Numbered from the stretch's first letter, positions 34,250-43,007 are shown. The stretch is 64,000 bases of DNA from Comamonas thiooxydans (GCF_000964545.1 NZ_BBVD01000003.1:124001-188000); one strand, 5' to 3'. Program-made: numbers and translations. Notes: generated from the sequence alone by a model not told the origin.

Positions 34250-34300
34250 ATCGAAACCATCCAGACTCCCTCCAAGACTCATCGAACTTGGAGACATCCG

Positions 34301-35287
34301 TTGGAGCAAAAGATTTTCAGTGCGCCTGGGCACTTTTTCCGTCCCTCGCGTTCACATGCTGTTGTTATTGGCGGCGGGACGATGGGAGCCGATGTCGCGG
34401 TCGTCCTTTGCCGCGGAGCGTGCAGAACGACTGTTGTCGAGCCCGATGCTGACCGGGCTGCCAAAGTCCCTGAATTGGTCCATCACGGCTTGACCCAACT
34501 GGATGCCGCGCAACAGCTTTCCCAACTGTCCGTCGTATCGTCCTTGGACGATCTGGACTGGAGCTCGGTGGACCTGGTGATCGAATGCATCCCGGAGCGT
34601 TTGGACATCAAGCAAGCGCTTTTCAAGCAGCTCGAGCAGCGAGCCCGCAAGAATGCATTGCTGGCCAGCAACAGCTCGAGCTTCCCCATCACCGCAATTG
34701 CACAAGGCCTGCAAACACAGGAACGCATGCTGGGGCTGCATTTCTTCATGCCTGCGCACCTGACGCCTCTTGTCGAAGTGGTGTGCGGCGAGGCATCCCG
34801 CATGGAATGTGCAGAGAACCTTCATGCTTTCATGCGCCAGTGCGGCATGGTGCCGGTGCTGGTCAAGAAGGACTTGCCAGGCTTTTTGGCGAATCGTCTT
34901 CAGCACGCGCTGGCTCGCGAAGCTTTTGCACTGATTGAAGCGGGCATTGCATCAGCCGAAGACGTGGATGCAGCCGTGCGCTTTGGCTTCGGCTTTCGCT
35001 TTCTTGCAGCGGGCCCCGTGCTTCAGCGCGACCATGCAGGTCTGGAAGTCCACTGCGCCGCTGGAGCAACGATGTATCCATCGCTGGCGGCCAACAAAGA
35101 GCCAAGCCCATGCCTTTCGCAAAGAGTGGCTGAGGGCAAATTCGGCATGAAGTCCGGAGAAGGTTTTTTCAAGTGGACTCCAGAGAGCATTGCGCAAGAG
35201 AAACAGCGCTACCTGAAGACGCTGCTGGCAGGTCTGGAGCTTCTCAAGAGCGAATTGCCTTCCGTGGGCGACGCTGCCGAGCAATAA
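34301..35287 (+). CDS. 3-hydroxyacyl-CoA dehydrogenase-family NAD-dependent dehydrogenase
   Basis: About 328 aa from the TTG at 34301 (GGAG upstream); the frame is open from 34235. The Rossmann loop is AVVIGGGTMGADVAVVL, followed by the VIECIPERLDIK loop, SNSSSFPI, the catalytic-histidine segment LGLHFFMPAHLTPLVEVV and KKDLPGFLANRLQHALARE. The single-domain length, without a hydratase domain, is like L-carnitine dehydrogenase and L-gulonate 3-dehydrogenase. It is followed 9 bp later by a BKACE gene, so it probably makes the beta-keto acid that BKACE cleaves. Confidence 0.85.
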   Translation: MEQKIFSAPGHFFRPSRSHAVVIGGGTMGADVAVVLCRGACRTTVVEPDADRAAKVPELVHHGLTQLDAAQQLSQLSVVSSLDDLDWSSVDLVIECIPERLDIKQALFKQLEQRARKNALLASNSSSFPITAIAQGLQTQERMLGLHFFMPAHLTPLVEVVCGEASRMECAENLHAFMRQCGMVPVLVKKDLPGFLANRLQHALAREAFALIEAGIASAEDVDAAVRFGFGFRFLAAGPVLQRDHAGLEVHCAAGATMYPSLAANKEPSPCLSQRVAEGKFGMKSGEGFFKWTPESIAQEKQRYLKTLLAGLELLKSELPSVGDAAEQ

Positions 35288-35296
35288 GAGGAGCGC

Positions 35297-36115
35297 ATGA
35301 TGAATACACCTCTGATCATCACCGTTGCCCCCAACGGAGCCTACAAGACCAGGGAGCAGCACCCTGAGGTTCCTCTGACTGCGGCCGATCTGGCACAGAC
35401 CGCCAAGGAATGCCTGGACTCCGGTGCGTCCATGATTCATATGCATGTACGCAAGCCTGACGGCAAGCATTTGCTCGATGCCAGCGCCTACATTGAAGCC
35501 ACTGCTGCAGTGCGCAAAGCAGTGGGCCAGGAACTGGTGGTTCAGGTCACCACCGAAGCAGCTCAGGTCTACCAGCCATACGAGCAGATGCGGGTCGCAC
35601 GCGAAACGGCTCCGGAAGCGATCTCTGTCGGCTTGCGCGAAATACTCAAACCTGAAGTTCCCGAAGCGGATATCCGGTCCTTCTTCACATGGCTCAAGCA
35701 GAGCAATGTGATGACCCAGATCATCCTGTATGACGTGGCGGACGTGCAGGCCTGGCAGCGCCTGCTTGCAAGTGGCGTCATCCCGGAAAACAAATGGTTT
35801 CTGCTGTTTGTACTGGGCCGCTACTCGGCGGGCCAGACCTCTTCGCCCATCGATCTGCTGCCATTCCTGAATGCCCATGACGATGCCCATCCATGGGCGA
35901 TGTGCGCCTTCGGCCCGCAGGAAAACGCATGCGCGATGGCTGCTGCAAGTCTTGGAGGCCATGCGCGCGTCGGCTTCGAGAACAACCTGTTCCTGAAGAG
36001 CGGCGAGCCGGCAGCAAGCAATGCAGCCTTGGTCGCCCAGGTTTGCCAGGGGGCCGCAGCGCTGGGCCGCCCTCTGGCCACGGCTCACGATATTCGAGAC
36101 ATGTTCCTGAACTGA
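35297..36115 (+). CDS. Beta-keto acid cleavage enzyme (BKACE, DUF849)
   Basis: A 272-aa TIM-barrel zinc enzyme. His48 and His50 (MIHMHVRKPDG) and Glu228 (RVGFENNLF) match the zinc ligands of Kce. BKACE enzymes condense a 3-keto acid with acetyl-CoA, releasing acetoacetate and a shortened acyl-CoA. The substrate is set by pocket residues I cannot interpret here. The preceding dehydrogenase gene is the likely supplier of the keto acid. Its stop codon abuts that of the GntR gene on the other strand (TGATCA). Confidence 0.9.
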   Translation: MMNTPLIITVAPNGAYKTREQHPEVPLTAADLAQTAKECLDSGASMIHMHVRKPDGKHLLDASAYIEATAAVRKAVGQELVVQVTTEAAQVYQPYEQMRVARETAPEAISVGLREILKPEVPEADIRSFFTWLKQSNVMTQIILYDVADVQAWQRLLASGVIPENKWFLLFVLGRYSAGQTSSPIDLLPFLNAHDDAHPWAMCAFGPQENACAMAAASLGGHARVGFENNLFLKSGEPAASNAALVAQVCQGAAALGRPLATAHDIRDMFLN

Positions 36116-36811
36116 TCAGCACTTCAAGTGCAGTAGCGCCTCTTGTGCCTTCAAGTAGTGATCTCTTGGAGGCACAAGATGGTCTGCCGTCAGGCGGATC
36201 AGACGCTCCCTCGCCCCCTCCCCTTCCGCCAGCACCGCCAGCAGCTCGTGATGCTCCTTTTGGGATTGCAGCTGACGCTCTCTGGACATCAGCGTTCCAA
36301 ATCGAATCGCATGCGTTTGGCGCGCGAAGTCTTCGATGGACTGCGACAGAAAAACATTGCCGCATTGAGCAAACAAAAGCCGATGAAACTCCTGGTTGGT
36401 TCGAAAAATGCCGCGCGGGTCCTGTTGCTGGATAGCTGCGTCATGCCCGGTCTGAATGCGCCTGAGCTGCTCCAGGGCATCACGGTCCAGAGGCAGCGCA
36501 ATTCTGCGCATCGCCTCCAGCTCGAGCAGCTCTCTCATTTCGTAGAGATGAATGACTTCATCTCTGCTGAAAGCCTTCACCATGGAGCCAATATTGCGCC
36601 TGCGCTCAAGCAGGCCAGCACTTTCCAGTTGAGCCAATGCGTCTCGCACCACATGACGTTTGGCTGCGAACCGTTCCATCAGATCATCTTCGACAAGACG
36701 CACTCTGGGAGCCAAGAGGCCCAGAACAATGTCTTCCTCCAATGTCGCGGCAATCACGGATGCACCGTCCTCGGATGGACGGCGCTCCTTGGCAAAAGCG
36801 CCCGTCGGCAT
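36116..36811 (-). CDS. GntR-family regulator, FCD (FadR) subfamily
   Basis: A 231-aa repressor-type protein with an N-terminal winged HTH (residues 20-80, RFAAKRHVVRDALAQLESAGLLERR) and an all-helical FCD effector domain with the usual metal-site histidines (FHRLLF, HHELL, HL). It is cotranscribed with the IlvD-type gene 6 bp upstream. FCD regulators often bind short acids. The TTGT-N3-ACAA palindrome at 34231 is a probable target. Confidence 0.9.
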   Translation of the reverse strand: MPTGAFAKERRPSEDGASVIAATLEEDIVLGLLAPRVRLVEDDLMERFAAKRHVVRDALAQLESAGLLERRRNIGSMVKAFSRDEVIHLYEMRELLELEAMRRIALPLDRDALEQLRRIQTGHDAAIQQQDPRGIFRTNQEFHRLLFAQCGNVFLSQSIEDFARQTHAIRFGTLMSRERQLQSQKEHHELLAVLAEGEGARERLIRLTADHLVPPRDHYLKAQEALLHLKC

Positions 36812-36817
36812 ATGAAC

Positions 36818-38590
36818 TTAACTCCTTGGAATCGAACCCTTGCGCTGCGTCGCGGTCAAGAAATCAAAGTCTGCGCCACGATCGGCCTGCAAAACAGTTT
36901 TCTTGAACAGATGCGCGTAACCGCGCTCTGCCACAGGAACTTGAACAGGCTTGGCATTCTGACGCATAGCCAGCTCTCCCTCACTGACCAGCCATTCAAT
37001 ACAGCGCTCGCGCACCGACAGGCGAATTCTGTCCCCGGTTTGCACCCAGGCCAATGGACCGCCAATCGCCGCCTCTGGCGTCACATGCAGGACGATGGTG
37101 CCGAAAGCGGTGCCGCTCATACGGCCATCGGAGACGCGTACCATGTCTTTAACGCCTTGAGCAGCGAGTTTCTTCGGAATGGGCAGGTAACCCGCTTCCG
37201 GCATCGCCGCTGCTTTGGGGCCGATATTCTTGAGCACCAGCACATCCTCGGCCCGCACATCAAGCTCGGGCGAGTCGATACGCGCAGCCAGATCCTCCGC
37301 ATTCTCGAAGACAACGGCACGGCCCTCATGCTCCATCAGCTCGGGGTTGGCTGCGGACTGCTTGATGATGGCGCCTGCCGGGGCAAGATTGCCGTGCAGC
37401 ACGGCAATGCCTCCCTGCGGATACAAAGGGGCATCCAAAGTCTTGACCACATGCTGCTTGAAGCCTGGGCCGGCTGCCTCCAGCTCCTCGCCCAGGGTGC
37501 GCCCCGTCACGGTCAGAGCATCCAGATGCAGCAGGGGCTTGAGCTCTCGAAGCAGGGTATGCATGCCGCCGGCTGCATGAAAGTCCTCCATGTAATGGTC
37601 GCCGGACGGCTTGAGGTCGAGCAACACGGGAGTATTGCGGCTCATGACGTCCAAAGCCTTGAGATCGAGCTCGTAGCCCAGGCGACCCGCGATCGCGGCC
37701 AGATGCACGATGGCATTGGTCGAGCCGCCCATGGCCAGCAACACCCGCATGGCATTTTCGAAGGCAGCAGGCGTGAGAATCTTGTCAATGCTCAGTCCCG
37801 CACGCGCCATGTGCACAGCCACCTCACCGGATCGCTCCGCAATTCGAATGCGGTCGGCAGTAACCGCTGGAGGAGTTGCACTGCCAGGAATGCCAATCCC
37901 CAGAGCCTCTGCAATGCAGGCCATCGTGCTGGCAGTGCCCGCCACCGAGCAGGTCCCCACGCTGGCGACAAGCTGATTGTTGACGTCGGAAATTTCCTCA
38001 GCATCAATTTCTTCGGCACGAAATTTTCCCCAGTAGCGCCGGCAATCGGTGCACGCACCCACTCTTTCGCTTCGATGCGATCCCGTGAGCATGGAGCCGG
38101 TGACCAGTTGCACTGCCGGCAGTCCGACCGAAGCAGCTCCCATCAGCTGAGCCGGCACTGTCTTGTCACACCCCCCGATCAGCACGACCGCATCCATGGG
38201 TTGCGCTCGCAGCATCTCCTCCGTATCCATGGACATGAGGTTGCGCAGGTACATGCTGGTCGGCTGGGAAAAGCTCTCGTGCAGCGAGATGGTCGGGAAG
38301 TCCATGGGCAGGCCGCCTGCCATCAGGATGCCGCGCTTCACCGCCTCAATCAATTGCGGCATGTTTCCGTGACAAGGGTTGTAGGAGCTGCCTGTGTTCG
38401 AGATACCAATCACAGGTCTGTCCAGCGCCTTGTCGGTATAGCCCGCCCCCTTGATGAAGGCCTTGCGCAAAAAGAGAGAGAAACCGCGATCACCGTAGTT
38501 GGTGAGTCCTTTGGAAATGCCGCTCGAAGCGGCTTCCGGATGAATCGTGGCTTGCTGGTCTGGCTTGTTCGTCATGGGAGGGTTAACCAT
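36818..38590 (-). CDS. IlvD/Edd-family dehydratase, probable sugar-acid dehydratase
   Basis: A 590-aa Fe-S dehydratase. The cluster cysteines are visible as NPCHGN (C73), GGCDKTVPAQ (C141) and VGTCSVAGT (C214), and Lys143 is the usual carbamylated metal ligand. The extra GACTDCRRYWGKFRAEE segment is typical of aldonate dehydratases (arabinonate or xylonate type) rather than of the valine/isoleucine enzyme. The start is uncertain (38590 or 38575; neither has a clear ribosome site). It lies in a catabolic cluster and away from any ilv gene. Confidence 0.87.
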   Translation of the reverse strand: MVNPPMTNKPDQQATIHPEAASSGISKGLTNYGDRGFSLFLRKAFIKGAGYTDKALDRPVIGISNTGSSYNPCHGNMPQLIEAVKRGILMAGGLPMDFPTISLHESFSQPTSMYLRNLMSMDTEEMLRAQPMDAVVLIGGCDKTVPAQLMGAASVGLPAVQLVTGSMLTGSHRSERVGACTDCRRYWGKFRAEEIDAEEISDVNNQLVASVGTCSVAGTASTMACIAEALGIGIPGSATPPAVTADRIRIAERSGEVAVHMARAGLSIDKILTPAAFENAMRVLLAMGGSTNAIVHLAAIAGRLGYELDLKALDVMSRNTPVLLDLKPSGDHYMEDFHAAGGMHTLLRELKPLLHLDALTVTGRTLGEELEAAGPGFKQHVVKTLDAPLYPQGGIAVLHGNLAPAGAIIKQSAANPELMEHEGRAVVFENAEDLAARIDSPELDVRAEDVLVLKNIGPKAAAMPEAGYLPIPKKLAAQGVKDMVRVSDGRMSGTAFGTIVLHVTPEAAIGGPLAWVQTGDRIRLSVRERCIEWLVSEGELAMRQNAKPVQVPVAERGYAHLFKKTVLQADRGADFDFLTATQRKGSIPRS

Positions 38591-38609
38591 TGTTGATGCA
38601 CTGATTATT

Positions 38610-38621
38610 AATAATATTATT
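38610..38621. promoter_or_regulatory. AT-rich palindrome between the IlvD-type and Bug genes
   Basis: AATAATATTATT is a perfect 12-bp palindrome with near-symmetric flanks in the 95-bp divergent region between the dehydratase (-) and Bug (+) genes. The TTATTGATTAA next to it also occurs in the 29968-29987 operator. A regulator site is plausible. Confidence 0.35.
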
Positions 38622-38685
38622 GATTAAAAGAAAAATCGAGCGCTCAAACAAGAAAGCGCATACCTGAAAACCCTAAGGAGACTTC

Positions 38686-39699
38686 ATGAAACCCACAGAA
38701 CCCGTCAATCCGGGCATGCGCCACCGCAAGCTCGTTACCCTGCTTGCAACCGCCCTCGTCGCATCTGGTGCATCGGGAGCAGCCTGTGCGCAAACTGACT
38801 ACCCCACCAAACCCGTGAGGCTGGTGGTTCCCTATGCGCCGGGCGGAGCGACAGATGTCATCGGCCGCGTTCTTGCCAAGCAGCTTTCAGACGCACTCGG
38901 GCAGCAGTTCGTCGTCGACAATCGCGCCGGAGCTGGCGGTAGCCTTGGTGCAGGTCAAGTCGCCAAATCACCTGCTGATGGCTACACCTTGCTGATGGGT
39001 GCATTCACAAGCCACACCATCAATGCAGCGCTAACGCCTGCTGCGACTCCTTTTGACATCCATAAGAGCTTCTCTCATATCTCCGTCGTAGGTACCGTTC
39101 CGCTGGTATTTGTGGTCAACCCCAATGTTCAGGCGAAGTCCGTCAAGGAACTGGTAGCGCTTGCCAAGGCCAGCCCCGGCAGCGTCACGTTTGCATCCGC
39201 AGGCAATGGCTCGCCTCAGCATCTCTCGATCGAGATGTTCAAGCGTCAGACACAGGTTGAAGTCGTTCATGTGCCCTACAAAGGCAGCGGACCCGCTCTT
39301 TCCGATCTGCTCGGCGGTCAGGTCAACGCCATGATTGACACCGTTCCTGCCGCACAAAGCCAGATCAAGGCAGGCAAGCTCCGGGCCCTGGCCACAACGA
39401 CCAAAGAACGCGTTGCCTCGATTCCAGACATCGCTACTGCCGTGGAAGCTGGATTTCCAGACATGCAGGTCAGCTCCATGTTTGCACTTTCGGCACCTGC
39501 AGGAACTCCAGGTGCAGTCATTCAGAAGATCAATTCAGCGCTGAAAGTGATTCTGTCCAAGCAGGATGTCAAGGACTCCATGCTCGCCCAGGGGACTATT
39601 GCTACCTACAGCACGCCGGACGAGTCGGCCAAGATCATCAACGCCGAGTACGCCAAGTGGGCCCGATTGATCAAAGACAGCGACATCAAGGCTGAATAA
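38686..39699 (+). CDS. Bug/TctC-family periplasmic solute-binding protein
   Basis: A 337-aa protein with a signal peptide ending about ACAQ, then YPTKPVRLVVPYAPGGATDVIGR, DNRAGAGGSLGAG and FASAGNGSPQHLSIEMF, all typical of Bug proteins. AAGGAG precedes the ATG. The gene is divergent from the IlvD-type dehydratase gene and 50 bp ahead of a LysR gene, so it probably delivers the cluster's acid substrate. No TctAB pair is in view. Confidence 0.9.
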   Translation: MKPTEPVNPGMRHRKLVTLLATALVASGASGAACAQTDYPTKPVRLVVPYAPGGATDVIGRVLAKQLSDALGQQFVVDNRAGAGGSLGAGQVAKSPADGYTLLMGAFTSHTINAALTPAATPFDIHKSFSHISVVGTVPLVFVVNPNVQAKSVKELVALAKASPGSVTFASAGNGSPQHLSIEMFKRQTQVEVVHVPYKGSGPALSDLLGGQVNAMIDTVPAAQSQIKAGKLRALATTTKERVASIPDIATAVEAGFPDMQVSSMFALSAPAGTPGAVIQKINSALKVILSKQDVKDSMLAQGTIATYSTPDESAKIINAEYAKWARLIKDSDIKAE

Positions 39700-39749
39700 G
39701 CGAAGATAGCGGAGCTCCAGGACGCTGCAGCTCCGCTACCTATACTGCT

Positions 39750-40670
39750 GTGGTGGAAGCCAATCTATCAACCAAAGACCTGAGAGCGGTAGTAGCCCTG
39801 AGCCAGACCAAGAGCTTTGGTCAAGCCGCCCTCCTGGTTCACCTCTCCCAATCTGCGCTGTCGGCCCTGATTGCGCGTGTGGAAGCCCAAATCGGAGCAA
39901 GACTGTTTGAGCGCACCACTCGCGCTGTCGAGCTGACCGATGCGGGGCATGTTTTTATTGCCCATGCCCAGGAGATCTTGCGAGATACGCAGCGAGCCCT
40001 ACGGGCCGTGACGGACACCGTCCAGCTCAGAACGGGATCGGTGACGGTTGCAGCACTTCCTTCTTTGGCCGCCTCGCTGCTGCCAAAGGTCTTTGCCGAA
40101 TTCACGCGGATTCATCCCGGGGTACGCTTGTCCTTGCTTGATACCTTATCGGGCCCTGCGTTTGATCTCGTTCGTGATGGCAAGGTCGACTTTGCACTCA
40201 CTGCAGCAGATCCCAAGCAAGAAGACCTCGCCTATGAGCAATTGATGGAGGACCAGTTCTTTCTCATCTGTCCCGATGACCATCCTCTATCCAAGCAGGC
40301 AGGTCCCGTCCCGATCGAGAACACCTTGGACTATCCGCATGTCTCCATGCCCAGTTCTGCCAGCGTCCGCCAGTACATTGATGCGGATCTGCACTCAAAA
40401 GGGCTCTATTTCGCTCCCGTCTTTGAAGTTGACCATATTGCAACCATAGGAGCTCTGGTCAGTGCGGGCCTGGGCATCAGCGCACTACCTGAAACAGCCG
40501 TATCGCTGTTGCAAGCTGGCCGCCTTGTGCAGATTCCTTTGTCGTCCCCCGGAATTCAACGTCCTTTGGGCATGGTGATGCGCCGCCACGCACCTCGAAG
40601 CTCGGCGGCCAAGGCATTGGAGGCGTTAATCAGAGCGAGCCTGCACAACCTGGCCTCTCATTCAAGCTAG
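39750..40670 (+). CDS. LysR-type regulator of the BKACE/IlvD cluster
   Basis: A 306-aa LysR-family protein starting with GTG. The HTH is at residues 8-65 (LRAVVALSQTKSFGQAALLVHLSQSALSALIARVEAQIGARLFERTTRAVELT), followed by a normal effector domain. It sits 50 bp after the Bug gene on the same strand. With the GntR protein it makes two regulators for one cluster, which suggests separate control of the left and right halves. Confidence 0.9.
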   Translation: MVEANLSTKDLRAVVALSQTKSFGQAALLVHLSQSALSALIARVEAQIGARLFERTTRAVELTDAGHVFIAHAQEILRDTQRALRAVTDTVQLRTGSVTVAALPSLAASLLPKVFAEFTRIHPGVRLSLLDTLSGPAFDLVRDGKVDFALTAADPKQEDLAYEQLMEDQFFLICPDDHPLSKQAGPVPIENTLDYPHVSMPSSASVRQYIDADLHSKGLYFAPVFEVDHIATIGALVSAGLGISALPETAVSLLQAGRLVQIPLSSPGIQRPLGMVMRRHAPRSSAAKALEALIRASLHNLASHSS

Positions 40671-40788
40671 TGCACTACAGCAGATGCCAGGAAAGAGAGA
40701 GGTCGAAGGGAATGTAAAAAATTCTCCACGAATCGACACGAGCCGCCTGAACCGTCAAAAACCAACAAAAGCTGTGGGAACTTTGTCT

Positions 40789-40815
40789 TTAGCACTCTCT
40801 CTAACGGAGTGCTAA
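40789..40815 (+). promoter_or_regulatory. CIRCE element (HrcA operator) upstream of rpoH
   Basis: TTAGCACTC-N9-GAGTGCTAA, a perfect match to the CIRCE consensus, spans 40789-40815 and ends 31 bp before the preferred rpoH start codon. CIRCE is the binding site of the heat-shock repressor HrcA, so rpoH should be repressed by HrcA at normal temperature. The element overlaps the alternative ATG at 40817 closely enough to argue against that start. Confidence 0.95.
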
Positions 40816-40846
40816 TATGAAGATCATGGAAGAAAGGAAACCTGCA

Positions 40847-41791
40847 ATGAAAACTGCCTCCGGCTCCATTGCTACTGCCTTGGCGCCCGCGAACCCCTGG
40901 GCGCTGGTACCTCCGCTGGGCAACCTGGATGCCTATATCTCGGCGGTCAATCGTATGCCAATGCTCACCCTTGAGGAAGAGCAGGACTACGCTCGCAAGC
41001 TCAAAGAACACAATGATCTGGACGCCGCCGGGCGTCTGGTGATGTCTCACCTGCGTCTGGTCGTCTCCATCTCGCGCCAGTACCTGGGCTATGGCCTGCC
41101 TCACGGCGACCTGATTCAGGAAGGCAATGTGGGCCTGATGAAGGCTGTCAAACGCTTCGACCCCGATCAGGGCGTGCGTCTGGTCAGCTACGCCATGCAC
41201 TGGATCAAGGCGGAAATCCACGAATACATTCTGAAGAACTGGCGCATGGTCAAGGTCGCCACGACCAAGGCCCAACGCAAGCTGTTCTTCAATCTGCGCT
41301 CGATGAAGCATGACCTGAAGTCCGATGCCGCCATGGCGGACGAAGAGCTGGCCCTGCGCGAGACGCTGACCTCGAACGAAATTGACGCGGTTGCTGCAAA
41401 GCTCAACGTCAAGCGTGAGGAAGTCATCGAGATGGAAACCCGTCTAGCCGGTGGCGATGTGCTGCTGGATCCCTCTCCCAGTGATGATGGAGAACAGGCC
41501 TTCGGCCCTATCGCCTACCTGGCTGATGCCAGTCACGAGCCTACAGCCATGCTTGAATCGCGCCAGCGCGATCATCTGGCAACCGATGGCCTGGTAATGG
41601 CCCTTGAGGGACTGGATGACCGCAGCCGCCGCATCGTTGAAGAGCGCTGGCTCAAGGTCAATGACGACGGCTCTGGCGGCATGACGCTGCATGAGCTGGC
41701 TGCCGAATACGGTGTGAGCGCCGAGCGCATTCGCCAAATTGAGGTAGCCGCCATGAAAAAGATGAAAAAAGCGCTGGCCGAGTTTGCGTAA
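40847..41791 (+). CDS. rpoH: RNA polymerase heat-shock sigma factor (sigma-32)
   Basis: RpoH directs RNA polymerase to heat-shock promoters. From ATG 40847 (AAGGA upstream) it is 314 aa. Region 2 reads GDLIQEGNVGLMKAVKRFDPDQGVRLVSYAMHWI, and the RpoH-specific box QRKLFFNLR is present. Region 4 ends in YGVSAERIRQIEVAAMKKMKKAL. The frame opens at 40817, one base after a CIRCE element, which is too close for a normal leader. It is single-gene, with a terminator after the stop. Confidence 0.96.
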   Translation: MKTASGSIATALAPANPWALVPPLGNLDAYISAVNRMPMLTLEEEQDYARKLKEHNDLDAAGRLVMSHLRLVVSISRQYLGYGLPHGDLIQEGNVGLMKAVKRFDPDQGVRLVSYAMHWIKAEIHEYILKNWRMVKVATTKAQRKLFFNLRSMKHDLKSDAAMADEELALRETLTSNEIDAVAAKLNVKREEVIEMETRLAGGDVLLDPSPSDDGEQAFGPIAYLADASHEPTAMLESRQRDHLATDGLVMALEGLDDRSRRIVEERWLKVNDDGSGGMTLHELAAEYGVSAERIRQIEVAAMKKMKKALAEFA

Positions 41792-41838
41792 ACGCCAACT
41801 TGCGCAGCAAGGCTTAAAAAGGCTGAAATGCTGAACCT

Positions 41839-41866
41839 CAAACCCGGATAATTTCCGGGTTTTTTA
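41839..41866 (+). terminator. Rho-independent terminator after rpoH
   Basis: AAACCCGGA-taat-TTCCGGGTTT followed by further T residues, 48 bp after the rpoH stop. Confidence 0.88.
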
Positions 41867-41932
41867 TTTGTCGAAAGACATGCTGCACTCATGGGCAGCC
41901 ATCAACCATCAAGAATTCACAAGAGACCTGCC

Positions 41933-42931
41933 ATGCCTATTCGCACTTCGCGCATCCTGAAGAACCTGTCCCGCCGCAGCCTGGTTGCAGCAGGAGTCGC
42001 CATGGTGGCGACAGCAATGGCTCCAGCCACCATGGCAGCCGACAACTGGCCCGACAAGCCCCTGCATCTGATCGTGGGCTTTCCCGCAGGCTCCTCGCCC
42101 GATCTGACGGCCCGCGCATTGGCCGAGCCATTGGAGAAGAAGCTGGGTCAGACCATCATCGTGGAGAACCGCGTGGGGGCCGGCGGCAATATCGCCGGCG
42201 AATATGTCGCCAAGGCTGATGGCTACACCTTCAGCGTGATGATCAACGGCAATATGACCATTGCCAAGATGCTCAACCCTGCCGTGCGCTATGACCCCAT
42301 CAAGGACCTGCAGCCCGTGAGCCTGATCGGCGTGGCTCCGCTGGTGCTGGTAGCCCCCGCGTCGGCCCCACAAGGCAAAGCCTTCATGGAAGCGGCCGCC
42401 AAGGCTGGCGACAAATGGAGCTATGGCTCGCCCGGTGTCGGTACCGTGGGCCATCTGGGCATGGAACTGCTCAAGAGCCGCTCGGCCATCAAGGCCGTGC
42501 ACGTGCCCTATACCGGCTACCCCCAAGTGTTCAACGGCATTCAGGGCGGCGATTTGAAGCTGTCCATGCTCCCTCCGGCACTGGCAATGGCACAGATTCA
42601 GGCCGGCAAGCTGCACGGCATTGGAGTGACCTCTGCGGCACGCAGCCCGCTGGCTCCCGGCCTTCCCAGCCTCAAAGAGCTCGGCGTCAACAACTTTGAT
42701 CTGGAAATCTGGAACGCCGTGGCTGCTCCCAGATCCATGCCCAAGGCCCATGTGGACAAGCTGGCAGCCGCCGTCAGCGAGATCGTGCGTACGCCCGAGA
42801 TGCGCCAGAAGCTGTCCATGCAAGGCTGGCAAGCCGTGGGCAGCTCGCCCGAGGGCCTGAGCAACCGCATCCAGCAGGATGTGAAGGCGCTGGGCACCAT
42901 CATTCGCGAGCAGGGAATCACGGCGCAGTAA
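41933..42931 (+). CDS. Bug/TctC-family periplasmic solute-binding protein
   Basis: A 332-aa protein. The first residues include an Arg-rich n-region (NLSRRSLVAAG) and a hydrophobic core ending ATMAAD. The RRS motif is only loosely Tat-like, so Sec export is the default. Mature Bug motifs are WPDKPLHLIVGFPAGSSPDLTAR, VENRVGAGGNIAGEY and KWSYGSPGVGTVGHLGMELLK. ATG 41933 is chosen over an upstream ATG for the signal peptide. It is isolated from any transporter or regulator gene; an intergenic repeat begins 6 bp after the stop. Confidence 0.9.
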   Translation: MPIRTSRILKNLSRRSLVAAGVAMVATAMAPATMAADNWPDKPLHLIVGFPAGSSPDLTARALAEPLEKKLGQTIIVENRVGAGGNIAGEYVAKADGYTFSVMINGNMTIAKMLNPAVRYDPIKDLQPVSLIGVAPLVLVAPASAPQGKAFMEAAAKAGDKWSYGSPGVGTVGHLGMELLKSRSAIKAVHVPYTGYPQVFNGIQGGDLKLSMLPPALAMAQIQAGKLHGIGVTSAARSPLAPGLPSLKELGVNNFDLEIWNAVAAPRSMPKAHVDKLAAAVSEIVRTPEMRQKLSMQGWQAVGSSPEGLSNRIQQDVKALGTIIREQGITAQ

Positions 42932-42936
42932 ACACG

Positions 42937-43007
42937 CCCCCTGAGCCGCTTTGCGGCTTCCCCCGAGGGGGACGACGGCCTCGCTGCGCGGCGGCGCTTG
43001 CTCGCTG
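42937..43007. repeat. Intergenic GC-rich repeat, copy 2
   Basis: Its first 28 bases are identical to 4149-4176, including the AGCCGC-ttt-GCGGCT hairpin. It continues with GAGGGGGACGACGGCCTCGC and a GCTTGCTCGCTG end. This copy lacks the middle insertion of copy 1. It follows the Bug gene stop codon. Confidence 0.75.

Noticed and set aside
34235..34300. TTG 34235 as start of the 3-hydroxyacyl-CoA dehydrogenase-like gene
   Set aside because: It lies inside a perfect operator-like palindrome, lacks a ribosome-binding site and adds 22 residues with no family match.
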